Shown: positions 40,751 through 52,029, numbered from the stretch's first letter. The stretch: DNA of 64,000 nt from Paragorgia papillata (GCA_035771165.1 JAWNZC010000348.1:682001-746000); one strand, 5' to 3'. The notes: generated from the letters alone by a model not told the origin. Numbers and translations are program-made.

Positions 40751-41048
40751 CATTTTCACAATTAATATTATATATTAATTATTTACGATTCAGTCATGAA
40801 GGTATCATGTCAAGCACAAAATTTATAATACCTATGAAATCACAGCTGGTCATGGAAATAGTGAATGAACATGTTAACTTATAATTTTGTGTCTGTCATG
40901 TGTCATGTACTGGTACTAATGTTTCTAAACACATTCTTAAAAAAGATAGCAGTATATACTTTTTATATCAATTTTTATAAACTATATCATTAGATTCATA
41001 TATAAATATTTAGAGTTTCACTTCATTGTAATGTACTAGCTGCTATCA

Positions 41049-42497
41049 TTAAAACAAAATTGGTGCACCATTATAAGAATAGAATCCTCCAGTGTTAGAC
41101 ATGTCCAACTTTGAGATAAACTTGATTATTTTTGGAACTGTAACATTATAAGGTAGAGCTCCTTCTGACTTGTTTCCTAACAGAACATTTCTTGGATGTA
41201 TACTAACTACAATAATTCCATTATCTTTCAAATCATTACTCAAGCATTTTGTGATCATATTCAATGCTGTTTTACTTGCTCTGTAAGGATACATTCCTCC
41301 TTGCTCATTACAAGAAATAGACCCTTAAAAAATCAAATATAATATTGCTTTTCCATTATTGGGAAAAAAATCTTTCCCTAGCTATAAATGTGGTTTCCAA
41401 GCATTTACAGGGTATAAAATTAAGATTCTCCCTAGCTGTGATTGAATAAAATCATCTGGCTAGGTCAGCTAACTCCTACAAAAACATATAACCCTAGTCA
41501 CAAACTGGGTTAATTTACCAGTGCACAGTATAGTTGTATGCCAACCTGACCCATGCACTCAAAGCAGTGTTGCAAATTTCCAGTTTAGGCCAAAAAAATA
41601 TATGTGGGTTTCCAACTCTACCTATTTTTTCCCCCAGCAAAATGCCAACCCTAATCTTTTCATTGAATTTTTGAACAGCATGGGCCCAAGTTGCAGCTTG
41701 ATTTGCATATTGGGATAGCAAGCATGGTGGCACAGATTAACTGTAAGCTAGATAGTAAACCAATCTGGTATAATTAGGTAGCAATACAGAAATCGATTCT
41801 TTTGGCATTCCACAACTCATAATGTTGGTATAATCTGGTATAATTAGGTAGCAATACAGAAATCGATTCTTTTGGCATTCCACAACTCATAATGCACTTT
41901 CACGTCTCAACTTAGGATTAGGGCTAGGGTGATTATGGTCAAAAGTGCAATTAGCATCTATTAAACTGTAGTATAATCTTTATACTTACCCATTACAGAG
42001 CTAATGTTAACAATTGCTGCATATTTTGGTGACTTCTTTGCTGTGTTGTCCAGTAAAACAAATGAGCGAAGAATTGAATGAAAAGCTTTTGCCATCATTA
42101 AAGGAGCAACAGCATTCGTTTCAAAAGTTCTTTTCATATCTTCACAACACACTGCTTCGAGTTCTTTCCTTGCGTGTGTCTCAGCATTGTTTATCAAAAG
42201 GCTCAGACCAATTCCCTCTAATTTATTTTCAACGACTGCAACAGCATTTGCAACTTGACTTTCATCGTTCACTTCCATTTCTAAAATACTGACTTTCGTT
42301 CTTCTATTCCAAAACCCATTGTATGCTCGCAATGTTGACGATGTATCAATGTCGCGACATGTAGCAAATAAATATTGTGGTGGGTTCTTTAAATTCAGTA
42401 AGAATTGAACCAATTCAAGTCCAAGTCCTCGATTACAGCCAGTAATCAACACGGAATACAATATTCCATCAGTGTGAATAATGTCACTGTCCACCAT
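41049..42497 (-). CDS. Short-chain dehydrogenase/reductase, C-factor-like, two exons
   Basis: NAD(P)-dependent oxidoreductase of the classical SDR fold, closest in pattern to C-factor/sniffer carbonyl reductases; substrate unknown. Exons 41990-42497 and 41049-41323 join in phase (G split by the intron), giving 260 aa, the usual length. Visible: cofactor motif 'TGCNRGLGLELVQFL', 'LLINNAE' (NNAG variant with E), 'AAIVNISSVMG' with the catalytic Ser, and 'YPYRASKTALNMITKCL' with the Y-x3-K pair. The usual 'HPGWV.TDMGG' loop is changed to 'HPRNVLLGNKSEGAL', so the substrate side is diverged. The start ATG (42495-42497) is 220 bp from the divergent Kelch gene start, so the two may share a promoter. 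Confidence 0.9.
41757..41895. repeat. 70-bp tandem duplication in SDR intron
   Basis: 'CTGGTATAATTAGGTAGCAA' to 'CACAACTCATAATG' is repeated with a 70-bp period and no differences seen. Recent local duplication. Confidence 0.9.
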
Positions 42498-42717
42498 TTG
42501 AAACAGCTTTCTGGTTCGAGTATATTAAAACATTGTTTAAATTAAACAGGTATTTATCGTATTCAATGAACATAAAAGGGATAAAACATGGAAATCATTC
42601 AATCAATAAAAGATTTAAAGGTGAAAGGCCAAACAAAAAGGAATTTTGAGCCCGTGGTGCTGTGGCCTTCGTAGAAGAAGAAGAAGAAGGGGTCTCCTGG
42701 TTGTGCGTTCCTCTGTG
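42498..42717. promoter_or_regulatory. Probable bidirectional promoter, SDR / Kelch gene
   Basis: 220 bp separate the divergent start codons. It includes a short GAA/AGA run at 42673-42691. No TATA box is obvious on either side; the assignment rests on the head-to-head layout. Confidence 0.4.
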
Positions 42718-44960
42718 ATGGACACTCACGAATACGCACAGTGGCTTCTTTGTAAACTTAACTCACTGCAAAAAGACTTGGTATTATGCGATGTTGAAAT
42801 AAGTGTTTGTAATGAAACGTTTCACGCCCACAAAGTTGTATTATCCGCAGCCACTCCATATTTCCAGGTCATGTTTTGTGGAGGAATGGTAGAAACTTTC
42901 CGACGTGAAGTCGAAGTGCAGGGATTATCATCCAAAACGTTTGCTGTGCTTCTCGACTTTATTTACACCGGAAAGATATCTATTAACCCGGGTAATGTTC
43001 AGGAGATTTTAGCTGCAGCAAAGATGCTTCAACTTGATGTTGTTGCAGGTTTTTGTTGTGACTTTCTCATCAAAGAATTGACTCCTAGTAACTGTCTTGG
43101 CATTCTCTTGTTCTCAGATATCCAATCTTGTAGAAATCTTTACGAGACAGTTCTGAATTATATACAAAGAAATTTTATAGAGGTTATGCAACGTGAGGAG
43201 TTTTTGCAGATAGACATGTCAACTTTGTTAATGTTTATCAAGTCTGATGAAATCAAAGTGAACAAAGAGGAGGATGTTGTTGTTGCTGTTATTAGATGGA
43301 TTTTATTTGATGCTAACAAAAGATGCCAATTTTTAGGACAACTCTTTGAACATGTCAAGTTTCCACTTTTATCTCCAGAATGCCTAGAACACCATTTCAA
43401 TACATGTACAAATGCAAGCATGAAGAAAATGATGTACACTTCTTATAAAGAGTCACTTAAACTGCAACAGCAAAACACATTGTGCAGATGTCCAAGAACA
43501 CATTCACAAAGATATTTCTATGTAATTGGTGGCTACACACGAAAACCTGATGCTCGATGGACAGAAACTGTTTCCTTAGCAGATGTAGAAAGATGTAATG
43601 AACCTGCTGCAAATTCACAAACTTCATGCACTTCTTCAGTTAAACTCTGCCCTATGAATTATCCCAGAAACAGTTTAGGCATTGCAGCATTAAATGGATT
43701 AATTTATGCTATTGGAGGTGAAAAAGACTCTTTAATTTATGATATTGTTGAATGTTATAATCCTGTTTTGAACCAGTGGAATTTAATGACATCAGCAATG
43801 GTGGCACCACGTGTGGGACTTGGTGCATGTGTTGTAGACAATGAAATTTATGTTGTTGGTGGCTGGATTGGAAGTGAAATTGCAAGAACAATTGAGAAAT
43901 ATAATCCAGATGAGGACTGCTGGGTTGTTGTTGGAGAGGTTCCTACACCACGGTACAATGCAGGTGTTTGTGAAATGAAAGGAGTGATATATATTATAGG
44001 TTGGTATTAAAGGGGACCAGGCTGCTAAATGTAACATATCATGAGTTGGTCACAAGGGACACCTTCATAGGTGTAGCAGCTCAATTATTTTTGGGAGGGC
44101 AGGGATTTTTGCCCATTTTCAGTCATAGTTTAATGTGTGAATTTTGATCTTACAAGTAATGAATATTTCACAGCAAAACATATTTTTCAAAACATACTCG
44201 AAATTGCCTGGAATTCCCAGCAAAAATGCCCAAATGTTTTTTTAAATTATTTTGGGAGGGCAATTGAGACCAATTGACACACCACCACCACCACCATGCA
44301 CCTCCTACACTTTATACACACATACACAAAGAACATTGCTGCAGATAAAAAAATAAATTACTATAAAAATAAAAAATAACATTTATGAAATTTCCTCAAC
44401 TGTTATGTGACACCCACAAATAAAAATATATAAAATATATAAAAGTAATATAAAAATACTAAATATTATATAAAAGTTTCAAATATTACTTTTGAGCAAA
44501 AGGACTGCAGTAAATAATATATAATTTTGAAATTATTTTAGGTGGTTTGGATGACACTGGAGAAGATCTTTGCACTGCAGATTGTTATGATCCAATAAGA
44601 GAGAAATGGAGCAATATATCATGCATGCAACATAAGAGATCTTGTGTGACTGTTGTAAGCTTAAATGGATGTATTTATGCCATTGGTGGATGTAATGCTG
44701 TTGAAGGTGGCCTTGATAGTGTTGAGAAATACAATGTTGAATATAACATTTGGCAGGAAGTGGAGCCACTGCCCTGTGCACGTTTAAGTGCATGTGCCAC
44801 TCATTCTGGAGACTGCATATATGTCTTTGGTGGGAAGACCTTTAACTACCCACCTTTGATACTTGATGATATAGATTGTTATGATGCAAGGAGCAACAAG
44901 TGGTTTTCTGCTGGAAAAATGCAGTTGAAACGCTCAGAAGCAGGAGTTGTAATTGTCTAG
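42718..44960 (+). CDS. Kelch-like (KLHL) BTB-BACK-Kelch protein, two exons
   Basis: Substrate adaptor for Cullin-3 ubiquitin ligases. Exons 42718-43999 and 44542-44960 join in phase as '..YIIG|GLDD', giving 566 aa, normal for KLHL proteins. BTB domain about residues 20-120 ('LVLCDVEISVCNETFHAHKV', 'FIYTGKI'), BACK about 125-230 ('SNCLGILLFSDIQSC', 'VVAVIRWILFD'), then Kelch repeats from about 275 with the GG-Y-W pattern: 'YAIGGEKD', 'YVVGGWIG', 'YAIGGCNA', 'YVFGGKTF'. The ATG chosen is in 'CTGTGATGG'; the frame continues upstream but without another ATG. The intron donor is GTTGGT, a weak site, and reading through it gives 'GWY' and a stop. Ortholog within the large KLHL family not decided. 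Confidence 0.9.
44000..44541. other. Intron of the Kelch gene
   Basis: 542 bp, donor GTTGGT, acceptor 'TTATTTTAG'. AT-rich, with a short ACC run at 44280-44297. No element recognised. Confidence 0.7.
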
Positions 44961-45682
44961 ATCCCAAAGCATGATACCACAAGTCTGGAATCATGAAAAG
45001 TCAGAAATATACCATAATTGCTTCCTACACCAATGTAGCACACTGATTTTGCGTTAACTATGCTTATGTGTCCAATTTCATGCAGACCAATGTATAACTG
45101 TCAAAAACTCAAGTTTATCATATAGTTCCATACATAGGAACGCTGGCTCTCAGTGCTACAAGCTGTGGTCATTTTTTGAAGACTAAATTTTTAGAGCAGT
45201 TGATGGTGCATATCAATATTTATAGTCTCTATACATCCCTGACTAAGATGTTGGGGTAAATTACAAGAACTCTTTATAAGTTTATCAGTGCTTTCTTCCT
45301 CACTGCTACAATAGTCTTATCTCGGATTCCTGCCTGAGTCAGCCAAAAAACGTCCAAAATTGATAAAGGGAGAACCGTCAGACATTCCAGGCAGCAATGG
45401 ATTAATGGCACTAAAGTGGGAAATTGCCCAGAGTGGAATTGCGTGAATGCAATGTTTTGTGTTAATTGCATAATTGCATTCATACAACATACGTTATCAA
45501 AATACATATAAAAAGGTGCAGGGAGGTTTACTGGAATGTACAAAAATATCAGGAGATACGATACATTTACATCCATGAACGATCAATTTACAGCCAAAGA
45601 TTTTGTTACTTTATAATCACAATTTGTTATTTAACCTTAAGTCCAGCTGAACAGCTGTAAAATAATTTGTAAGTATTGTTGG
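44961..45682. other. 3' flank of the Kelch gene
   Basis: No gene or element recognised. ORFs of up to 100 codons on either strand lack any known pattern. Confidence 0.5.
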
Positions 45683-45905
45683 CAGTGGCGTAGCGTGACC
45701 ATTCTGAGCGGGGGGGGGGTGTACCTCTATTGCGCTTCCTCAATTACCGACCAACTCATTTTTATGTCCAATTTACCGAACAATTTCCGATCAATTTACC
45801 GACAAATCACGTTTTTCTCTGCAAAATCTCTGTTTTACCGACAAGTTTTCCAAAAAGTGGGGGGGTGTCACACCCCTCTACACCCCCCCGCACGCTACGC
45901 CCCTG
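45683..45905. mobile_element. 223-bp hAT MITE with perfect 8-bp TSD
   Basis: The ends 'CAGTGGCGTAGCGTG' and 'CACGCTACGCCCCTG' are flanked on both sides by ATTGTTGG (45675-45682 and 45906-45913). The interior has tandem 'TTTACCGA(C/T)' blocks and G/C homopolymers. A textbook non-autonomous hAT insertion. Confidence 0.93.
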
Positions 45906-47484
45906 ATTGTTGGACATTTTAAAACAAGAAAGTGTTGTTTAGCGATGTATATCTTTATTTCGTATCAGAAAAAATGCTAAAATACTCTAATACCCTCGAG
46001 GTTTAGCGACCCAGATTTTACAATGGCAACCCAGATTTTGGTTTAGCGACCCAAGCTACCAATATTGCAGAGCAATATTGGTTGCTAAACCATGCATGAT
46101 GAATATTGGTGATTCATTAAAAAAAGAAAACTCGCAATTCTGCACAGTTCAACAACTGACACTGCAATATAATTAATGTTTCAAATATGTTTAAAACCTT
46201 TTTTTATATTTAATATGTTTAAATATGTTTTAAACCAAAGCCACAAAGCCGATGCCCGTTCTATCGGCTAGGACCATCAACGTCAGAATTAAATACGAAA
46301 TGTGAAGACCATGTGAGACGAGCAGCACAAGTTGCAGCAGAGATGAAAAACTACAATCTCACCTTTCTTAGAATCAGTGAGACCAGATGGACACATTAAT
46401 GACAAAGAAGATTGCTCACCGGCGGAGAGATGCTGTTGTTATTCGGGTATGAGGAAGACAATGCTCCTCACACGGGAGGCGTGGCACTCGTGCTGTCAAC
46501 ATACGCACAGAGTCTCTCTCCCTGTGTCATCCCACGCAGCCGTCCACGGTATGCACGCGGTATATATGATGTGGAAACAGACTGCAGAACACCATTGAGA
46601 AGTGTCCAGAGAAGAAGGACGTCAGTATCCTTATATGCCGGAGGGACTTTTATGCATTATTGGACTAGACAAAACAGGGTATGAAGAAGTGATGAGAGCA
46701 CGTGGACTGGAAGATATGAACGGAAATGGGGAGAGATTTGCAGACATCTGCGCAATGCCGAACAACTTATAGTCATTGGTGACAGCATTTTCCCCCCACA
46801 TAAGAATACAAAAGGCTACTTGGGATCAGATCATTGTATATGGCGAAGGTATTCAGGTCACTACAGTATGCGAGGCTGAAAAGAAGAGCAGACGTGACAT
46901 CCGCCCACCATTTGTTGCCAGACTGAAACTGAAAAAGAACTAAATAGAGACGGCAACAAAGAGACGGATTGGGAAGTACAGTACAATGTCAGTCTACCGA
47001 AAGACATGCACACGCAAAAGAAATACCAACAACTGCACGGGTACTAAACAACCAGTGGCAGAATGTGAGAGACACGCTAACATCAACATGTCAAGAAGTG
47101 ATTGGACCAAAGATACACCCAACAGAAGGAATAGATATCGGACGCAAGTGGATACCCCCCCCCCCCCCCCCCCATATACCGACGGAAGTAACTATAATAT
47201 TCAGCGTGAGTCACGCATGACGAACGCATGACGAACGCATGACGAACGCATGACGAACGCATAGCATCACGCCTGTCGACCGGAATGATATGTTTGGACA
47301 AGACTGGGATAATTACTGCGCATAAGGCTATCATATTGGTGCGCGCTCAGTGAAACAACGAAGACACAAATATTGGGTTTAAAAAGTTTTATTTCAGTTC
47401 AAATGTTTACATCAATAAGGTCGGTTTCTGACGTTTCTGAGATAATACGACTTGTCTAATCTAATTTTATATGGATTTTGAGGT

Positions 47485-47960
47485 TCATTCCTGGGAATGA
47501 TCGGGATGTATAATGGGCACTGTCCTGAGGATTATAGTCTTTTGTTTCATGCGAGTCTTATGCGAGTCTTTTTCGTCTAAATCATTTTTGTCCACATCAG
47601 TATCAACAGCGTCTTCCCTTTCGCTTTCATCCGACTGTACTTCTACATCCGAGTCACTTTCATCTGTGTCAGAATCAACAGTTAACCATTTTTGCAAAGG
47701 TTTCGCCTTTGGGTATTCAACAGTCGGAGGAGGAGTTAGAAAATATGGTTTAGGTACGCTAAGTTTAGACGGAGAATCTAACGGAAGGTGTTCAGGTTGC
47801 TGCATGGGGTTCAGATTTTTGAGGATTGTTGGAATGTCAGAAAACGATCGAGTTGATTAGAGTATAGGATGCTCTTTTCATCGGGTGTTAACTGTTGTGT
47901 TTATACAATATCTCACATTAACTGTTCTGTATTGTACATAGCGTTGACGATTGGGGGTTG
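47485..47960 (-). pseudogene. Acidic Polinton-linked protein, left copy
   Basis: 'PYFLTPPPTVEYPKAKPLQK' is followed by a Ser/Asp/Glu-rich tail ('DTDESDSDVEVQSDESERED'). The same frame occurs at 51172-51465 in the right half. The family is unknown to me; low-complexity acidic tails are common in structural or regulatory virion proteins, but no role is claimed. Confidence 0.55.
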
Positions 47961-48029
47961 CGATTTCTTTTGAATATATTTGCTTATATATGTTCTGCTG
48001 CAGGATGGAGCTATTTGATTCAGGTTAAA

Positions 48030-48480
48030 CATTTGTCTTGAGACGATGTTTGTCATCCGTAGTCGGCTTTAGATCAAGCATCAGATATCCATGGGGGCGA
48101 CTCGTTGCTTCTTCGTATAACTCTTCATAAATTCCTGAACATGTCCAGGATTCACTTGTCGTGCCATAATAGAAATTTGTTGTTTATCCCTCGGAGACTT
48201 GAAGAGTATGATATATATATAGTGTGCGTTGAGGCTGATGTTTCTGGCTTCCTTTCCTTGGTGAAATATATTCTGAACAATGTAGATCACTGAGAGATTC
48301 CTATGATGACTTCCCTTGGTAAATAAACTGGCAATGCGCTTATATCTCCTCCTGATTGATCCATAAGATCATCGAGGACAGTAAGGTTTCGCTTCGAAAC
48401 ATCAAGAAAATCTTCCGAGTCAATGTTCGTAGTCGGTACATGGGTTGCCACTGCCCATAACACCAAATGATACGTTCAGT
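48030..48480 (-). pseudogene. Packaging-ATPase-like fragment, left copy, Walker A half missing
   Basis: Minus-strand pieces include the 'CYGQWQPMY' and 'LDDLMDQSG' regions in broken frames. The frame 48081-48290 follows with 'IVQNIFHQGKEARNISLNAH' and 'RQVNPGHVQEFMKSY'. The N-terminal finger and P-loop present in the right copy are absent here, replaced by unrelated sequence (about 48480-48560). A frameshift precedes the C-terminus. Not functional. Confidence 0.6.
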
Positions 48481-48599
48481 AGGAGGGTCGCCCGATGTGA
48501 GGCGGCTGTATTCGCAGGCTATTATAGTCCAAGTCCTGTAGTCTTTATAGTCATAGTCCTAAGACTATATATACCTAAAAGATTATTCTCCCAAACACT

Positions 48600-49013
48600 C
48601 TAAATACGTACTCATTTCTTTATTCCAGCAAAAAGCTGGCCAACTGTTCGAGTACTGGAGCGAGGAGAAAGGGCAAGAAACCCTCACCATCTTGCAGAAT
48701 AACTTCCTTCCTCTCTGCTATGGGATTACGTGAGTCAGCGACAAATTTAATATGATCGTTATACGGTGCCAGATTCTTTGCAGTTTCAGGAGTATAAGTG
48801 TGATTGTTTCACACCCGATATGTTCAATAGACATTCAGTTATGGCCGCCAGTAAATCTTTATCAGCAGCTTTTATGGTTTCTTTTTGCATTCGTGGATTA
48901 CATTGTGTCAATACCTTCAGAAGGTCGCAGTTCCTTCTTATACGAGCAGACATCTTCAAATGATCGTGCGTTGAGTTTACACTCCTTTCTATATGTGATA
49001 GACTGATAGTCAT
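48600..49013 (-). pseudogene. Basic core-protein-like frame (pX-like), left copy
   Basis: 'RIRRNCDLLKVLTQCNPRMQ' followed by 'AADKDLLAAITECLLNISG' resembles a small basic protein carried by Polintons and adintoviruses and compared with adenovirus core protein pX. The frame ends early ('SHLYS' then stop), while homologous sequence ('GEGFLPFLLAPV') continues in another frame down to about 48640. Broken. Confidence 0.55.
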
Positions 49014-49345
49014 AGTCCAAAGACTATAGTCCTAAGAATATATAGTCCTAAGACTAAGACTATAGGCCTAAGACTATATAGTCCTAAGAGTAAGACTATA
49101 TAGTCATAGTCCAAAGACTATAGTCATAAGAATATAGTCCTAAGACTAAGACTATAGGCCTAAGACTATATAGTCCTAAGAGTAAGACTACGATAGTCCT
49201 AAGACTATAGTCCTAAGACTATAATCCTAAGACTATAGTCCCGTAAGACTATAGATCTAAGACTAAGGTCCTAATCTTATAGGATTAGTCTTAGGACTAT
49301 AGTCTTAGTCTTAGTCTTAGGACTATAGTCTTTGGACTATGACTA
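49010..49345. repeat. Self-complementary satellite 'AGACTATAGTCCTA' at the palindrome centre
   Basis: About 330 bp made of overlapping 'CTAAGACTATAGTCCTAAGA' units. Each unit is close to its own reverse complement, so the array has no strand polarity. Smaller patches of the same motif recur at 48540-48580 and 49770-49865. The position between the two inverted fragments suggests it derives from the element's terminal repeat. Confidence 0.85.
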
Positions 49346-49390
49346 TCACATATAGAAAGGAGTGTAAACTCAACGCACGATCATTTAAAG

Positions 49391-49764
49391 ATGTCTACTC
49401 GTATAAGAAGGAACTGCGACTTCCTGAAGGTATTGACACAGTGTAATCCACGAATGCAAAAAGCAATCATAAAAGCTGCTGATACAAATTTACTGGCGCC
49501 CATAACTGAATGTCTATTGAACATATCGGGTGTGAAACAATCACACTTACTCCTGAAACTGCAAAGAATCTGGCACCGTATAACGATCATATTAAATTTT
49601 TCGCTGACTCACGTAATCCCATAGTAGAGAGGAAAGAAGTTGTTCTGCAAGATGGTGAGGGTTTCTTGCCCTTTCTCCTCGCTCCAGTATACTCGAATAG
49701 TTGGCCAGCTTTTTGCTGGAATAAAGAAATGAGTACGTATTCAGAGTGTTTTGCATGGGAATAA
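49391..49764 (+). pseudogene. Basic core-protein-like frame (pX-like), right copy
   Basis: Begins 'STRIRRNCDFLKVLTQCNP', continues 'LLAPITECLLNISGVKQSHL' and then shifts frame near 49540 to 'LTPETAKNLAPYNDHIKFFA' and 'QDGEGFLPFLLAPVYSNSWP'. The frameshift separates the two halves, so it is broken. It is the mirror of 48600-49013. Confidence 0.6.
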
Positions 49765-49950
49765 TCTTTTAGGTATAGTCTTAGGACTATGACTATAAAG
49801 ACTATAGGACTGGGACTATAAGGACTATGCACGGTCTCAGGACTATGACCATATAGTCTTTGGACTATTGTGTTGAATCACTATGAACAAGGATGGACAT
49901 TGGACAACAGAAAAATCTTCATTTTTTTATCTGACAGTCTTAACTGAAAC

Positions 49951-50476
49951 ATGTCCTACGTTTGTGGAAAATATTTCGCTAATTCAAGTAATATCCTCCG
50001 TCACATGAAGATGGTTCATAGATCGTCGACAAAACAAATAAGACAGGCATGTCCTCTCGTCAATGGATCCACAGTCTTGCAGCATCCGTTTACGTGCATT
50101 GTTGCAGGGTGTACTCAGAATGATAAAACCGTATGGGTAAAAACTCTTCTGGAGAACGCAAGAACAACTATCAACCCTCCTCCTGAACGTATCGTTTGGT
50201 GTTATGGGCAGTGGCAACCCATGTACCTGGATATGATCAAAACTATACGTCTATACCTGACATTGAACTGAACGAAGGAATACCTACGAACATTGATTCG
50301 GAAGATTTTCGTGATGTTTCGAAGCGAAACCTTATTGTCCTCGATGATCTTATGGATCAATCAGGAAGAGATAAGCGCTCTATATAAGTGATCTATAATT
50401 CTATATTGTTCAGAATATATTTCACCAAGGAAAGGAAACCAGAAACATCAGCCTCAACGCACACTAATTATATATA

Positions 50477-50513
<37 letters not shown>

Positions 50514-50860
50514 TGAGTTATGGTTCACGAAATGTTAGAGAGTGCTCAATACCATATAGATAGAGCAAAATACAAAGTATAAAGTATAGTTTTACCTTAA
50601 AGTCTTCGCTACCAGAGGTTTCACCCTAAACGGGATCATCAGGCGATATATATATATATATATATATATAATACTCTTCAAGTCTCCGAGGGATAAACAA
50701 CAAATTTATATTATGGCACGACAAGTGAATCTGGACATGTTCAGGAATTTATGAAGAGTTACGAAGAAGCAACGAGTCGCCCCCATGGATATCAGATGCT
50801 TGATCTAAAGCCGACTATGGATGACAAACATCGTCTCAAGACAAATGTTTTACCTGAAGA
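49951..50860 (+). pseudogene. Packaging-ATPase-like gene, right copy, interrupted
   Basis: Starts with a C2H2-like finger ('CGKYFANSSNILRHMKMVH'), then the P-loop region 'CIVAGCTQNDKTVWVKTLL'. The expected G-[KR]-[ST] context reads NDKT, so Walker A has lost its glycine. 'IVWCYGQWQPMY' follows, a frameshift near 50230, then 'NLIVLDDLMDQSG' (Walker B). At about 50465-50665 TA repeats and an unrelated segment interrupt the gene. It resumes near 50670 and runs to 'HGYQMLDLKPTMDD' at about 50825. FtsK/HerA-type ATPases of Polintons package DNA into capsids; this copy cannot work. Confidence 0.65.
50465..50665. repeat. TA-flanked insertion within the ATPase pseudogene
   Basis: About 200 bp bounded by (TA)n at both ends and present only in the right arm of the palindrome. 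It therefore post-dates the duplication, or was lost from the left arm. It contains 'GAAATGTTAGAGAGTGC' and 'CTTCGCTACCAGAGGTTTCA'; origin unknown. Confidence 0.65.
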
Positions 50861-50944
50861 AAATAGCTCCGTCCTGCAGCAGAACATATATATTATAAGC
50901 AGATATATTCGAAAGAAATCGTATCAGCAACCCCCAATCGTCAA

Positions 50945-51185
50945 CGCTATGTACAATACAGAACAGCTAATGCGAGATATTGTACAAACACCACAGTTAA
51001 CACCCGATGAAAAGAACATCCTATACTCTAATCAACTCGATCGTTTTCTGACATTCCAACAACAGCTGCAGAACCAGCAGCATCAAGTTCAAACTAATCT
51101 TCAAACGCAGCTACTAAAAGTTATACAAAATTTGACAGAGACCCCACGGAAGCCTCCAAAACCTGAACCCCATGCAGCAACCTGA
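50945..51185 (+). pseudogene. Small Gln-rich Polinton-linked frame, right copy
   Basis: After the ATPase end the same open frame runs into 'MYNTEQLMRDIVQTPQLTPD' and 'RFLTFQQQLQNQQHQVQTNL', a helical Gln-rich small protein. The frame ends at 51185, overlapping the start of the acidic frame in another register ('PEPHAAT' against 'MQQPEHL'). Function unknown. Confidence 0.5.
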
Positions 51186-51465
51186 ACACCTTCCGCTAGC
51201 TTCTCCGTCTAAACTTAGCGTACCTAAACCATATTTTCTAACTCCTCCTCCGACTGTTGAATACCCAAAGGCGAAACCTTTGCAAAAATGGTTAACTGTT
51301 GATACTGACACAGATGAAAGTGACTCGGACCAGTCGGATGTAGAAGTAGAGTCGGATGAAAGCGAAAGAGAAGACGCTGATGATACTGATGTGAACGAAA
51401 ATGATTTAGACGAAAAAGACTCGCATAAGGAAGACTCCCATGAAACAAAAGACTATAATTCTTAA
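51172..51465 (+). pseudogene. Acidic Polinton-linked protein, right copy
   Basis: Mirror of 47485-47805: 'PYFLTPPPTVEYPKAKPLQK', then 'DTDTDESDSDQSDVEVESDE' and a Lys/Asp-rich end. This copy has a few residues more (a 'DQ' duplication and an 'HKED' repeat), so the arms have begun to diverge. Confidence 0.55.
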
Positions 51466-51858
51466 GACAGTGACTATTACATCACGATCATTCCCAGGAA
51501 TGAACCTCAAAATCCATATAATTATAAAATTAGATTAGACAAGTCGTATTATCTCAGAAACGTCAGAAATCGACCTTATTGATGTAAACATTTGAACTGA
51601 AAAAAAACTTTTTAAACCCGATATTTGTGTCTTCTTTGTTTCACTGAGCGTGCACCAATATGATCGCCTTATGCGCAGTAATTATCCCAGTCTTGTCCAA
51701 GCATATCATTCCGGTTGACAGGTGTGATGCTATGCGTGACTCACGCTGAATATCAATTACTTCCGTCGGTATATGGGGGGGGGGGGGGTATCTACTTACG
51801 CAAGACCCAATAGAGTATAAGTAGGAGACGTCAGCGGTGAACAACAGGCTACAGCCGG

Positions 51859-51889
<31 letters not shown>

Positions 51890-52029
51890 AGACGAAGGCA
51901 CAAAAATACTTTTCAGAAGCCAACATTACAGTACATAAGTCAAGAAGTCAGACAAGCGACTTTATCATCTTACCCAACTCAAATACGCCTGGAAGAAGAA
52001 GCAGAGGAACGTTAACTGATGAAGCAACT

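Larger units (their letters stand above)
47142..51797. mobile_element. 4.65-kb palindrome of two inverted Polinton/adintovirus-like fragments
   Basis: Starting from 'CCCCATATACCGACGGAAGT' (about 47170) and 'ACTTCCGTCGGTATATGGGG' (about 51760), the two halves are reverse complements over about 2 kb each, meeting near 49245. Each half carries, from centre outwards, a basic core-protein-like frame, a packaging-ATPase-like frame, a small frame and an acidic C-terminal frame. Such gene sets are known from Polintons (Mavericks) and related adintoviruses. All frames are broken, and the two halves have lost different parts. It sits inside an RTE-like LINE. Capsid, polymerase and integrase genes are not present. 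Confidence 0.68.

Noticed and set aside
42646..42717. Upstream extension of the Kelch frame ('MSPWCCGLRRRRRRR')
   Set aside because: The first codon at 42646 is TTG, not ATG, and the stretch is a GAA/AGA run. The ATG at 42718 fits the usual KLHL N-terminus.
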